Part shown: positions 1 through 5,981 of the stretch, piece after piece | Layout: each line of letters opens with the position of its first letter | How positions within the stretch are numbered: the stretch's first letter is position 1 | Source: Bacteroidota bacterium | Lineage (GTDB): Bacteria; Bacteroidota; Bacteroidia; Bacteroidales; UBA1402 | NCBI GenBank assembly: GCA_030706285.1 | Contig: JAUZOU010000193.1 | Location: forward strand, 1-5,981 | Direction of reading: 5' to 3' | DNA length: 5,981 nt | The notes under the pieces: model-generated | The model's input: only the letters and a program-made list of their open reading frames with translations | Databases searched by the model: none | Told to the model about the DNA's origin: nothing | Translations under genes and position numbers: made by a program

Positions 1-1283
1 GAAGCAACCGGCGTAATGCCGACCGATCCGTTCCGGACTGGACAAACCAATTGCCCGGATGTTGTACCAAGTACGGCAGCACCGAATATAACCGGATAGT
101 TGGAACCGGCTTCCCAATCGGAGGGCAGGGTAACCGGGATCATCATCAGCTTTCCTGACGTACTGGTAAGCGCCCACAAACTGTCATTGGCAATCGTGAA
201 ACGAAACGAGTTGTTTCCTAAGGTGTCACAAGTCAACACATGTCCATTGCTCCGGCTGGATAAACTGGCATTCGCATAATCGGCAAGAACGCCGGAAGGA
301 AAAGTGACTTCAAAAACCACTGACGTCACATCCAGATTTTCATTGCACAGATAAACCGGAAATGCCAGTTGACTTCCGGCCGTTGTTGTTTGTGTCGTCG
401 CGCTGAGAAAATAAATCGGCGCACTACCTTTTCCTGGCTCCCCCGGACTGGCCGGATCATACCGAAAACGGGCCGTCAAGGTATCGTCCGCCACGCCCAT
501 TGTAAAAAATATGTCGTAGGCTGTCGTATACAGAGCACCTTTATGGTACCAGCCCTCGAACACATACCCTGAATTCTGATACGGATACAGGTATATCGAA
601 TCATTTTCCGGAATCATAACCCCCTGTTGCTGGTTAAAATTGCAAGCTTCCGGAGGATCTGAAATCAGAAACAGCCGGTGCTTCGATGCTTGCACGTCCG
701 GTTCCGAAGGATTGGTCGGATCATAGTCGAACAAGGCTTTCAGATGGACAGAACGCTCAGGCATCTGAAACTGAAAATAGAACTGATTGCTGACAAGCGA
801 ATCATTGTCCCACCATCCCTTAAATGTATACTGCCCGGAAAATGAAACCGAAATGCCGGCAAGGCTCTGACTTTCATAATAGCCACTTCCGTAAACTGCA
901 CCAATATTGGCCGGTTCCAGTTCCAACGTCAGCTGGAACATCAGCCTGTATTCAAACCTGGCTATCAGATGAACAGGTCTGTCCGGTATGGTGTAGTAGA
1001 AACTGGGCTGCGTCGAAACGACCGAATCGGCCGCAGACGTATCGACCCAGGCTACGAAAACATGGTAATCCGTGGGTGTTGCCGTAAGCAGCACCTGATC
1101 TCCGACGTAATAACGTCCGCCTCCTGTCGCCGATCCTGCGTCAGCTGAATCGCTCGTAAGCGTCAATTCAAAAGCGGCATTTGGTTCAGGAGGATTGGTT
1201 GGATTGAAATCTGATGTTTCTTGTGCCATCACAGACAAACCACACAAGAAAAACACCATGATTCCTGTTATCAATTGTTTCAT
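1..1283 (-). CDS. Exported surface protein with InlB-B-like repeats and a cohesin-like domain (partial, 3' end outside window)
   Basis: I translated this frame by hand: 427 codons run from ATG at 1283 without a stop to the window edge, so the C-terminus is missing. Residues 1-20 are a signal peptide (MKQL start, hydrophobic core, VMA|QE signal-peptidase I site). Cys14 is not in a good lipobox, so it is probably not a lipoprotein. Three repeats of InlB-B/Flg_new_2 type follow, at about 38-112, 116-187 and 202-275. The first shows G-G-x-Y-x-x-G-D-x-V-x-L-x-A-x-P and a W at the 'F.AWVD' position. The later ones keep 'F.GW' and a closing 'L.A.F.Y' but are more divergent. Short Pro-rich linkers (FNPTNPPEP, YDPTNPSEP, YDPASPGEP) precede repeat 1 and follow repeats 2 and 3. 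Residues about 288-427 resemble a cohesin-like beta-sandwich (GSQLAFPVYL, VVFEVTFPSGV, later TSGKLMMIPV). In Bacteroidetes such proteins are extracellular and often end in a sorting tail, which would lie outside this window. The ligand is unknown. The start is supported by the signal peptide immediately after it. Confidence 0.85.
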   Translation of the reverse strand, partial: MKQLITGIMVFFLCGLSVMAQETSDFNPTNPPEPNAAFELTLTSDSADAGSATGGGRYYVGDQVLLTATPTDYHVFVAWVDTSAADSVVSTQPSFYYTIPDRPVHLIARFEYRLMFQLTLELEPANIGAVYGSGYYESQSLAGISVSFSGQYTFKGWWDNDSLVSNQFYFQFQMPERSVHLKALFDYDPTNPSEPDVQASKHRLFLISDPPEACNFNQQQGVMIPENDSIYLYPYQNSGYVFEGWYHKGALYTTAYDIFFTMGVADDTLTARFRYDPASPGEPGKGSAPIYFLSATTQTTTAGSQLAFPVYLCNENLDVTSVVFEVTFPSGVLADYANASLSSRSNGHVLTCDTLGNNSFRFTIANDSLWALTSTSGKLMMIPVTLPSDWEAGSNYPVIFGAAVLGTTSGQLVCPVRNGSVGITPVA

Positions 1284-1382
1284 ATGATCATATTTTTTTC
1301 GTTCAAGGCCATATGCAGTTCGCATGTCGAATGACCATCTGTTTTGACATTTGATAATACAAACATGCTCGTTTCATATGAT
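1277..1382. repeat. 12-bp direct repeat GTTTCATATGAT at both ends of the spacer between the two minus-strand genes
   Basis: The identical 12-mer lies at 1277-1288 and 1371-1382, 94 bp apart. On the minus strand each copy reads ATCATATGAAAC and contains an ATG followed by AAA. The left copy is the true start of the downstream exported-protein gene. The right copy lies just past the LRR gene stop and opens only a 24-codon frame. The repeat is seen directly; a regulatory or duplication origin is inference. Confidence 0.6.
1282..1293. repeat. 12-bp perfect palindrome ATATGATCATAT over the start codon
   Basis: The palindrome covers the first two bases of the start codon of the downstream gene (ATG at 1283-1281) and the ten bases upstream. 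Its position could suit an operator or affect start-codon access, but it has no loop and is AT-rich, so chance is possible. A preceding A-run (minus strand, about 1294-1300) is typical of Bacteroidetes leaders, which generally lack a Shine-Dalgarno sequence. Confidence 0.4.
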
Positions 1383-1386
1383 TTGC

Positions 1387-4300
1387 CTATTTGAATACAA
1401 CAGACTTAAAGGTCTTCCCGTCCACCTTAACCAGATAAACGCCTTTATTTAGCGGAAACTGCATGTGCTCTTCCGTAGCATCCAATTCTTCGATCAAAAC
1501 GCCGTTCAAGCCGACTATCGAAATATGATTTCCAGCTTTAGTCCGCACATTCAGCTTGCCATCGGCAGCCCAAACAATGGTAGGCACTTCGGTCAATGAC
1601 ATTAACTGGGTGGCATTCTTCACGATCGACAACTCAAACCGGTTGTCGGAAAATCCCTTATCCGCCGAGAACTGATAATTTTGCTCATTCAGCAACGTTT
1701 GAGTAAAGAGTTGTTTGTCCGTCAGCAAAACCTGGTAACCAGTTTCAGTCAACGCTGTACCGGCCAAAGTATAAGTGCCTTCAGCGCCAACATAGCAACC
1801 TAGCCGGATTATGCCCGATTCGAGCGGACGTTCGTTGATGGCATACTTGATACCGGAGTCATCGATTGTATAAAGTTGAGGCACCTTAGACTGACCGCTC
1901 ATAAATTTGGAAGCATCCGTCTCCAGTTCATACGAAAGGCTGGCAGCCGGATTAATAACCACCCTGCATTTATCTTGATAGCTATCATTGCTCAGGCTCA
2001 GATTGATCAACTGCCTGTCTGTCGCCGATCTTAGTCCGACTCTCGGTACGATTTCAGTATAAGCCTCCGTCAGCTGCCGTCCGGCTGGTCTATAGCTAAT
2101 TTGTGACAATCCGGGGTCTGCCGGTTTCTGAACAAAAAACGCTTCAAACGGTTTGAGAATATATTGGTCATCCAACGGAGAAATAGCTTCATACGTCTGA
2201 TTATTGTAATCCCAGATGGTTATCGGCGCCGTAAACTCAGTCTTGCTAATATCAAAGCAGGCCGGGAAGGGATTTCCGACAAAGTTCCAGCTCGCGTTCG
2301 ACAAGGAAGCCGAAGCATATTCTTTCAAAGGCTGGATGCTGGTCGTATTGGCAAACAGTTGATTTTGGGTGGCTTCTGTCGGTACAACGATCAATTTTGC
2401 ATCCGTACTACATTGATAAATATAGCCTTCACCAGCTTTGAGCACACTGTCCTTTGTCATTGTCTTCCAGCTGTCTCCGGCACCATTGGCCGCACGCACC
2501 GCTCCATCGTATTTACGGAACACAAACTGGGCATTGTTGTCAATGCTCAGACTATCTATCCGCACATCAAACGGAAACGCCAAATAGTACCAAGTACTAC
2601 CGCTAAAATTGAGATTGACCCGGACTTTACCGGCAGTCATATTCGGACATTCATTAATCAGCCTTCCGGAACTGAATTGAAAACCGTACCAATAACTACC
2701 CTGAACATCCAGCGAAAACTGATCGCTGGTCATTGGCGCATTGCCTCGTACAGTCAGGCTGCCAGTGGTCAGTAATGTCACATTGGGTGATCCTAACGGC
2801 CTGATATTATCGCCAAACACCAGATTTCCGCTGATCGGCATCTCCTTGATTTCCTGATTGAACGTATAGACAGGATAGAACAGGCTCCAGATATTGGCCA
2901 TCTTATACAGGTTTGCCGACCAGAAAGGCAAGCTCAGCGAACAAGCCGACTTATCTACCTGGTAAAACGGATCGTCTGTCAGTACCGGCGGAGTCGGTTG
3001 CAAACACCGGATATCCTTCAACGAGGTACAACCGCTGAACGCTTCCGGTTCGATCGTACTCAGACCTGTAGGCAGGACAAGTGAATCGATGGGGCAATGG
3101 GCAAAACAGCCATAGCTCAAATGAGTCAGGTTAGCCGGAAGAACAAGCTTCTTAATGTTGTTGGAATAAAAAGCGTAGCTCTCTATGGAAGTAATTTTGT
3201 CCGGTAACCTCAAACTAGTCAGTCCACATTCATAAAAAGCCTCATAACCAATCGTCGTCAACCCTTCCGGGAATGTGACAGTTTCCAGATTCGTACAATT
3301 CTGGAACGTATAATTTCCAATGAAAGTCACCTTTGGCGGAATGGTCAATGACTTCAACTTCGTACAATAATAAAAGGCCGCGTTATATAGTTGTTCCAAC
3401 GACGGAGGCAACTGAATCTGTTCCAACGACGTGCAGTTATTAAAGCAACTTTGTCCAATGCTGACCAGCCCTTCCGGCAACGAAACGGAATACAGATTGC
3501 TGCAGGCATTGAAGGTATTGTCCAACAGGGCGGTCACCTTCGTTGGAATCTTTATGACCGACAGATTCTTACAACCATTGAAAGCCTGGTAGCCGATTGC
3601 TTGCAGACTGTCCGGCAAGACGATATCGAGAAGCCACATTTTCTGATCAAACTGCAGATCCGGAATCCGAAGCAGTTGAGCCAGTTTCAGATCCAGTGAG
3701 ACAAGAGAAGTCAGGCTGTTTTTTATCAAACTCAAGTCTGTCTCATTTAGCGGACCAGTCACAATCAATTTTTGCACATCTTTCAGGTAAGAGACCTTTT
3801 GAAGGATGGTCTCACCCAACGTGCCTTCATTCGTCAACGTAACATCGACAGTCGTCAGTGTATCGCCACCGATAATCAGAAATTCCGTCCAGGCATTCTC
3901 ATACGCAGAAACAGCGTCCACCGGTACAAAGGCAATTCTGATATTACCCAGGCTATTGCTGGCATTATTCAACGAAGGCGGATTTGTCGAAAGACATTTA
4001 CACGACGTATAGCCTGAATTTAAGAACGCATAATAGCCGACATAAGTCAATGTGGCCGGCAACAACAATTGCCCTTTCAACGAATTGCAACCAAAGAAGG
4101 CATAATTCCCGATCTGAGTCAACCCAACCGGGTAAGAAACCGAATCGAGCGCCACACAGTCACGGAAAAGTCCGTCCCTGATAATCAACAATGTATTCGG
4201 TAACTTAGCTACTTTTAAGGACGAACAGCCAATAAAAGCATACGCTCCGATTTCTGTAATCATGGAAGGAAAAATCAGCGTATCCAGTTTGCTGCAATTT

Positions 4301-5358
4301 TGAAAAGCATAACCATAGATCTTTGTCAGGTTTTCCGGCAGTTTCAGATACTTAAGTGAGGAGCAATTGTTAAATGTATAATAATTAATGGTCGTCAGAT
4401 TGGCCGGAAGGACGACCCTTTCAAGAGACTGGCAATTATAAAAGGCATAAGAGTTCAAGGTACTCACATTGTTCGGCAACACAGCCGATTTCAGCGCCAC
4501 ACAGTTTTCGAACGATTCTTGACCAATTGACGTCAGAGCAATCGGAAAAGCGATCGTGTCAAGAGCCGCACAATTGGAAAAGGCATAATCATAGATGGCT
4601 GTCAGTTTCAAAGGCAAATGAACCGACTCCAGCGCGCTGCAATTGCTAAACAAACCGTAGCTGATTGTTGTAAGGGTATCTGGCAGCACTACCGTTTTCA
4701 GTTTCGTGCAATTCCGGAACGCATAGTTGCCGAGAGTAGTTAATCCGTTAGGAAGGCTGACGGTTTGTAACGCCGTACAACTTTCAAAGGCATAATATCC
4801 TATATTCGAAAGCTTTGAAGGGAAAATAACGGAATCTAACTTAGTACAACCCTGAAAAGCATAGCTGTCCAACGTCCTCAAACTATCCGGCAAGAATACC
4901 CGTTGCAACGACAGGCATCCATTAAAGGCATTGTAGGAAATACCAGTCACCTGCTTCGGTAACCAAACCCGTTGCAACGAAGACTTTGACATAAAGACTT
5001 CGCTTTCCAACGTCGCTGAAGAATAAGTGACAGCTGATATATCCAGATTAGCCAGCAACGGAGTATAGGTTTTGAGGTAAGAAAGGTCCGTACTGTTCAG
5101 AAATCCGGTTATTTTCAGGTTAACAACAGCACTAGCCTGTTCGGTCGTCAAAATGGACGAAAGTGATCCGGCACTCGGAACCTCAATCGCCAGATCAGTG
5201 TAATTTTCTCCAACACTGGCTGGAACGTTAAAATGAAGCATCGTGGTCGCTTCGACAGGGTTCGCTACATGATTCGTTCCGGCAGGTTTAACCTGTGAAA
5301 TGGCGGTCATGAGTGTAAAACCCATTACCATTGCCAATAAAAAGACAATTTTTTTCAT
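1387..5358 (-). CDS. Secreted BspA-type leucine-rich-repeat surface protein with a type IX sorting-like C-terminal domain
   Basis: The product has 1323 residues and looks complete. Residues 1-22 are a signal peptide (MKK start, hydrophobic core, cleavage near AIS|Q). Two modules follow. In module 1, a cap with 'LKITGFLNSTDLSYLK' (81-96) leads into 14 LRRs at 127-449 and a 'CLSTNPPSL...AYENAWTEF' end cap (to about 500). In module 2, a cap with 'LIVTGPLNETDLSLIK' (531-546) leads into 9 LRRs at 575-778 and a 'CLQPTPPVL...W' end cap (to about 830). The LRRs are the 22-24-residue LRR_5/TpLRR kind (L..V.LP..LT.I..YAF.NC). Residues about 840-1110 are beta-rich, with 'WYYLAFPFDV' (923-932), 'WNFVGNPFPACFDI' (1024-1037) and 'FEAFFVQKP' (1071-1079), motifs recurrent in secreted Bacteroidetes proteins. 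The last ~70 residues end in 'KGVYLVKVDGKTFKSVVFK', typical of a Por/T9SS sorting tail. Characterised BspA relatives are adhesins; adhesion here is inference and the ligand is unknown. The ATG at 5358 is preceded by an A-rich leader and no Shine-Dalgarno sequence. Confidence 0.93.
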   Translation of the reverse strand: MKKIVFLLAMVMGFTLMTAISQVKPAGTNHVANPVEATTMLHFNVPASVGENYTDLAIEVPSAGSLSSILTTEQASAVVNLKITGFLNSTDLSYLKTYTPLLANLDISAVTYSSATLESEVFMSKSSLQRVWLPKQVTGISYNAFNGCLSLQRVFLPDSLRTLDSYAFQGCTKLDSVIFPSKLSNIGYYAFESCTALQTVSLPNGLTTLGNYAFRNCTKLKTVVLPDTLTTISYGLFSNCSALESVHLPLKLTAIYDYAFSNCAALDTIAFPIALTSIGQESFENCVALKSAVLPNNVSTLNSYAFYNCQSLERVVLPANLTTINYYTFNNCSSLKYLKLPENLTKIYGYAFQNCSKLDTLIFPSMITEIGAYAFIGCSSLKVAKLPNTLLIIRDGLFRDCVALDSVSYPVGLTQIGNYAFFGCNSLKGQLLLPATLTYVGYYAFLNSGYTSCKCLSTNPPSLNNASNSLGNIRIAFVPVDAVSAYENAWTEFLIIGGDTLTTVDVTLTNEGTLGETILQKVSYLKDVQKLIVTGPLNETDLSLIKNSLTSLVSLDLKLAQLLRIPDLQFDQKMWLLDIVLPDSLQAIGYQAFNGCKNLSVIKIPTKVTALLDNTFNACSNLYSVSLPEGLVSIGQSCFNNCTSLEQIQLPPSLEQLYNAAFYYCTKLKSLTIPPKVTFIGNYTFQNCTNLETVTFPEGLTTIGYEAFYECGLTSLRLPDKITSIESYAFYSNNIKKLVLPANLTHLSYGCFAHCPIDSLVLPTGLSTIEPEAFSGCTSLKDIRCLQPTPPVLTDDPFYQVDKSACSLSLPFWSANLYKMANIWSLFYPVYTFNQEIKEMPISGNLVFGDNIRPLGSPNVTLLTTGSLTVRGNAPMTSDQFSLDVQGSYWYGFQFSSGRLINECPNMTAGKVRVNLNFSGSTWYYLAFPFDVRIDSLSIDNNAQFVFRKYDGAVRAANGAGDSWKTMTKDSVLKAGEGYIYQCSTDAKLIVVPTEATQNQLFANTTSIQPLKEYASASLSNASWNFVGNPFPACFDISKTEFTAPITIWDYNNQTYEAISPLDDQYILKPFEAFFVQKPADPGLSQISYRPAGRQLTEAYTEIVPRVGLRSATDRQLINLSLSNDSYQDKCRVVINPAASLSYELETDASKFMSGQSKVPQLYTIDDSGIKYAINERPLESGIIRLGCYVGAEGTYTLAGTALTETGYQVLLTDKQLFTQTLLNEQNYQFSADKGFSDNRFELSIVKNATQLMSLTEVPTIVWAADGKLNVRTKAGNHISIVGLNGVLIEELDATEEHMQFPLNKGVYLVKVDGKTFKSVVFK
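1390..1605 (-). other. C-terminal sorting-like domain (Por/T9SS type A-like) of the LRR protein
   Basis: This encodes residues about 1252-1323. The pattern is a short beta-sandwich: 'GKLNVRTKAGNHISIVGLNGVLIEEL', then 'FPLNKGVYLVKVDGKTFKSVVFK' split by a turn. The G-V-Y-L-V-K-V strand and the basic end are the hallmarks of the tail that directs proteins through the type IX system to the outer surface in Bacteroidetes. In species lacking that system, similar tails also occur, so the secretion route depends on whether the genome encodes the Por machinery, which cannot be seen here. Confidence 0.75.
3025..3636 (-). repeat. Second LRR array: 9 tandem ~23-codon repeats
   Basis: These codons encode residues 575-778. 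Six repeats of 23 residues are followed by three of 22, where one residue is lost at each junction (712/713, 734/735, 756/757). The consensus is L..V.LP..LT.IG..AF..C. The conserved Cys near the repeat end is replaced by Asn in repeat 7 (SNN). The array is preceded by an N-cap and closed by a Pro-Pro end cap, as in the first array. Confidence 0.9.
4012..4980 (-). repeat. First LRR array: 14 tandem 23-codon repeats, the first 12 in four-repeat superunits
   Basis: These codons encode residues 127-449. Thirteen repeats are exactly 23 residues and the last is 24. Nearly every repeat has Pro at position 8, Phe at 19 and Cys at 22. The fourteenth lacks the Cys (LNSG). Sub-patterns recur every fourth repeat: Phe instead of Leu before the Pro, with Asp at position 3, in repeats 3, 7 and 11; Asn right after the Pro only in repeats 4, 8 and 12. 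Confidence 0.92.
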
Positions 5359-5573
5359 GGCCTATTTGTTTTTTTGGTTGATTAGTAAACTTAAAGAAGA
5401 GCAAGAGGTTTCAATGTTTAACAGATTACATCATCATATTAGATTTAAGTAAACAAATTAACTTCGTTAACAAACGGGATACTAATTTTGTTCATCATCA
5501 TAATTACTTTATATGAATATTCGTAATAAGCCTAAAAATATTTAATAAATAATTTATTGTTAATCAGTTAGAT

Positions 5574-5592
5574 TACTATTTTTTTAATAGTA
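5574..5592. repeat. 7-bp perfect inverted repeat with a T5 centre (TACTATT/AATAGTA)
   Basis: The arms lie at 5574-5580 and 5586-5592 around five T residues. The position, upstream of both divergent genes, would suit a dyad operator. As an RNA hairpin it would be weak (one G-C pair), and no T-run follows the stem, so it is not a convincing terminator. The background is very AT-rich, which raises the chance expectation. Confidence 0.4.
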
Positions 5593-5773
5593 GAATTTAT
5601 ATTGAAAACGATGAAACTGATTGAATTTTCCAACCGAAGAGCCGTGTGAGATCAATTTGCACGAACTCCGCGAAAAAATCACTTTTTTATTTTTTTTCTG
5701 AATCAACGGTTTACCAATAACCATACAGGTCAAAATAGTTTAGCCAGTCAAATCAGATTTCAGCTAAAAACCG

Positions 5774-5781
5774 TATTTTTG
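5774..5781 (+). promoter_or_regulatory. Putative Bacteroidetes -7 promoter box (TATTTTTG) for lgt
   Basis: TATTTTTG matches the Bacteroidetes sigma-ABfr -7 consensus TAnnTTTG exactly. It would place the transcript start near 5786-5790, giving a leader of about 33-37 nt before the lgt ATG. No clear TTTG -33 element is present at the usual 19-21 bp spacing, so the assignment is tentative. Confidence 0.45.
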
Positions 5782-5822
5782 CAGCGATATGCCTCTGGGG
5801 GCCCCAACAAACAAACAACGTT

Positions 5823-5981
5823 ATGCTTAACTACATTACTTGGACGTTCAAACCGGAATTATTTTTTCTTGGGAACTGGGAAGTACGCTGGTACGGACTC
5901 TTCTTTGCCATTGCTTTTTACGTAGGGCTTGTGATGATGACAAAAATGTTTGCCTCGGAAAAGGAAAATCCATCCTGGATA
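5823..5981 (+). CDS. lgt: Prolipoprotein diacylglyceryl transferase, N-terminal part (3' end outside window)
   Basis: Fifty-three codons run open from ATG at 5823 to the window edge. The translation begins MLNYITWTFKPELFFLG and continues with 'WEVRWYGLFFAIAFYVGLVMM'. This is the characteristic Lgt N-terminus: a short periplasm-facing lead, a 'RWYGL' motif, then the first transmembrane helix (about residues 23-40). Lgt is an inner-membrane enzyme that moves the diacylglyceryl group of phosphatidylglycerol onto the lipobox cysteine of prolipoproteins, the first step of lipoprotein maturation. The catalytic residues and later helices lie outside the window, so activity cannot be judged. The start is chosen because family members begin at this point. 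The leader (CAACAAACAAACAACGTT) is A-rich without a Shine-Dalgarno sequence, usual for Bacteroidetes. The gene diverges from the LRR gene and is probably independent of it. Confidence 0.88.
   Translation, partial: MLNYITWTFKPELFFLGNWEVRWYGLFFAIAFYVGLVMMTKMFASEKENPSWI

Larger units (their letters stand above)
5359..5822. other. AT-rich divergent intergenic region between the LRR gene and lgt
   Basis: This 464-bp stretch must hold the promoters of both divergent genes. I find no convincing protein-coding frame, RNA gene or strong terminator. For the minus-strand LRR gene the best -7-like match to TAnnTTTG is TTAATTTG at 5461-5454 (one mismatch, no good -33 partner), so its promoter is unresolved. 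Small symmetric elements include TTAAC-ttc-GTTAA (5458-5470), AATAAA-taa-TTTATT (5544-5558), TACTATT-n5-AATAGTA (5574-5592) and an A6/T6 pair followed by T8 (5673-5697). The 10-mer CATCATCATA occurs twice (5429-5438, 5493-5502). A patch at about 5602-5672 is visibly richer in G+C than its surroundings, with no assigned role. Confidence 0.7.

Noticed and set aside
1282..1300. Palindrome followed by a T-run on the plus strand, resembling a terminator
   Set aside because: The palindrome has no loop and is AT-rich, and there is no plus-strand gene for it to terminate.
1360..1367. CATGTTTG on the minus strand as a -7 promoter box for the downstream exported-protein gene
   Set aside because: It has one mismatch at the first base and no -33 TTTG at the right spacing. 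A separate promoter is possible but not supported.
2164..2775. A 203-codon open frame on the plus strand
   Set aside because: It lies wholly antisense to the well-supported LRR gene, has no recognisable domain or signal, and its residues look like a shadow of the coding strand. Other plus-strand frames at 369-572, 824-1087 and 3391-4181 were rejected for the same reason.
3025..4980. Regular ~69-bp repeats considered as a CRISPR or DNA satellite array
   Set aside because: The periodicity is the 23-codon LRR. The DNA units are divergent, in frame and coding throughout.
5611..5649. Twelve-codon frame (MKLIEFSNRRAV) in the intergenic region
   Set aside because: It is very short, with no clear leader signal or recognisable family. 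It sits in a slightly G/C-richer patch, but that is not enough to call a gene.
5673..5697. A6-tcac-T6 inverted repeat followed by T8, resembling a terminator
   Set aside because: The stem is only A-T pairs and no gene ends upstream of it on the plus strand, since both flanking genes start on this region. An A/T-tract near a promoter is more likely.

Overview
The window looks like a piece of a Bacteroidetes chromosome, most likely order Bacteroidales. Three things point there. There is a very large BspA-type leucine-rich-repeat protein ending in a type IX secretion (Por) sorting-domain-like tail. Beside it is an exported protein with InlB-B-like repeats, Pro-rich 'DPxNPxEP' linkers and a cohesin-like domain. 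The translation starts have A-rich leaders without a Shine-Dalgarno sequence. The genus cannot be told from the sequence.

Layout: (1) 1-1283, minus strand: 5' part (427 codons) of an exported multidomain surface protein that runs off the left edge. (2) 1284-1386: a 103-bp spacer with a 12-bp direct repeat and a 12-bp palindrome over the next start codon. (3) 1387-5358, minus strand: a complete 1323-residue secreted LRR protein. It holds two successive cap-LRR-cap modules (14 and 9 repeats), a beta-rich middle region and a C-terminal sorting-like domain. (4) 5359-5822: a 464-bp AT-rich divergent intergenic region with several small inverted and direct repeats and a plausible Bacteroidetes -7 box for the rightward gene. 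(5) 5823-5981, plus strand: the first 53 codons of lgt (prolipoprotein diacylglyceryl transferase), which runs off the right edge.

The two minus-strand genes share orientation and a short spacer, and both encode exported proteins of the kind displayed on Bacteroidetes cells, so they are probably a surface-protein pair (inference). lgt is a housekeeping envelope gene transcribed away from them and need not be functionally linked. I see no tRNA, rRNA, CRISPR array, transposase or phage gene. I also see no convincing evidence of a new biological system. The most interesting signal is a four-LRR (92-residue, 276-bp) higher-order periodicity inside the large LRR gene, which suggests growth by block duplication.
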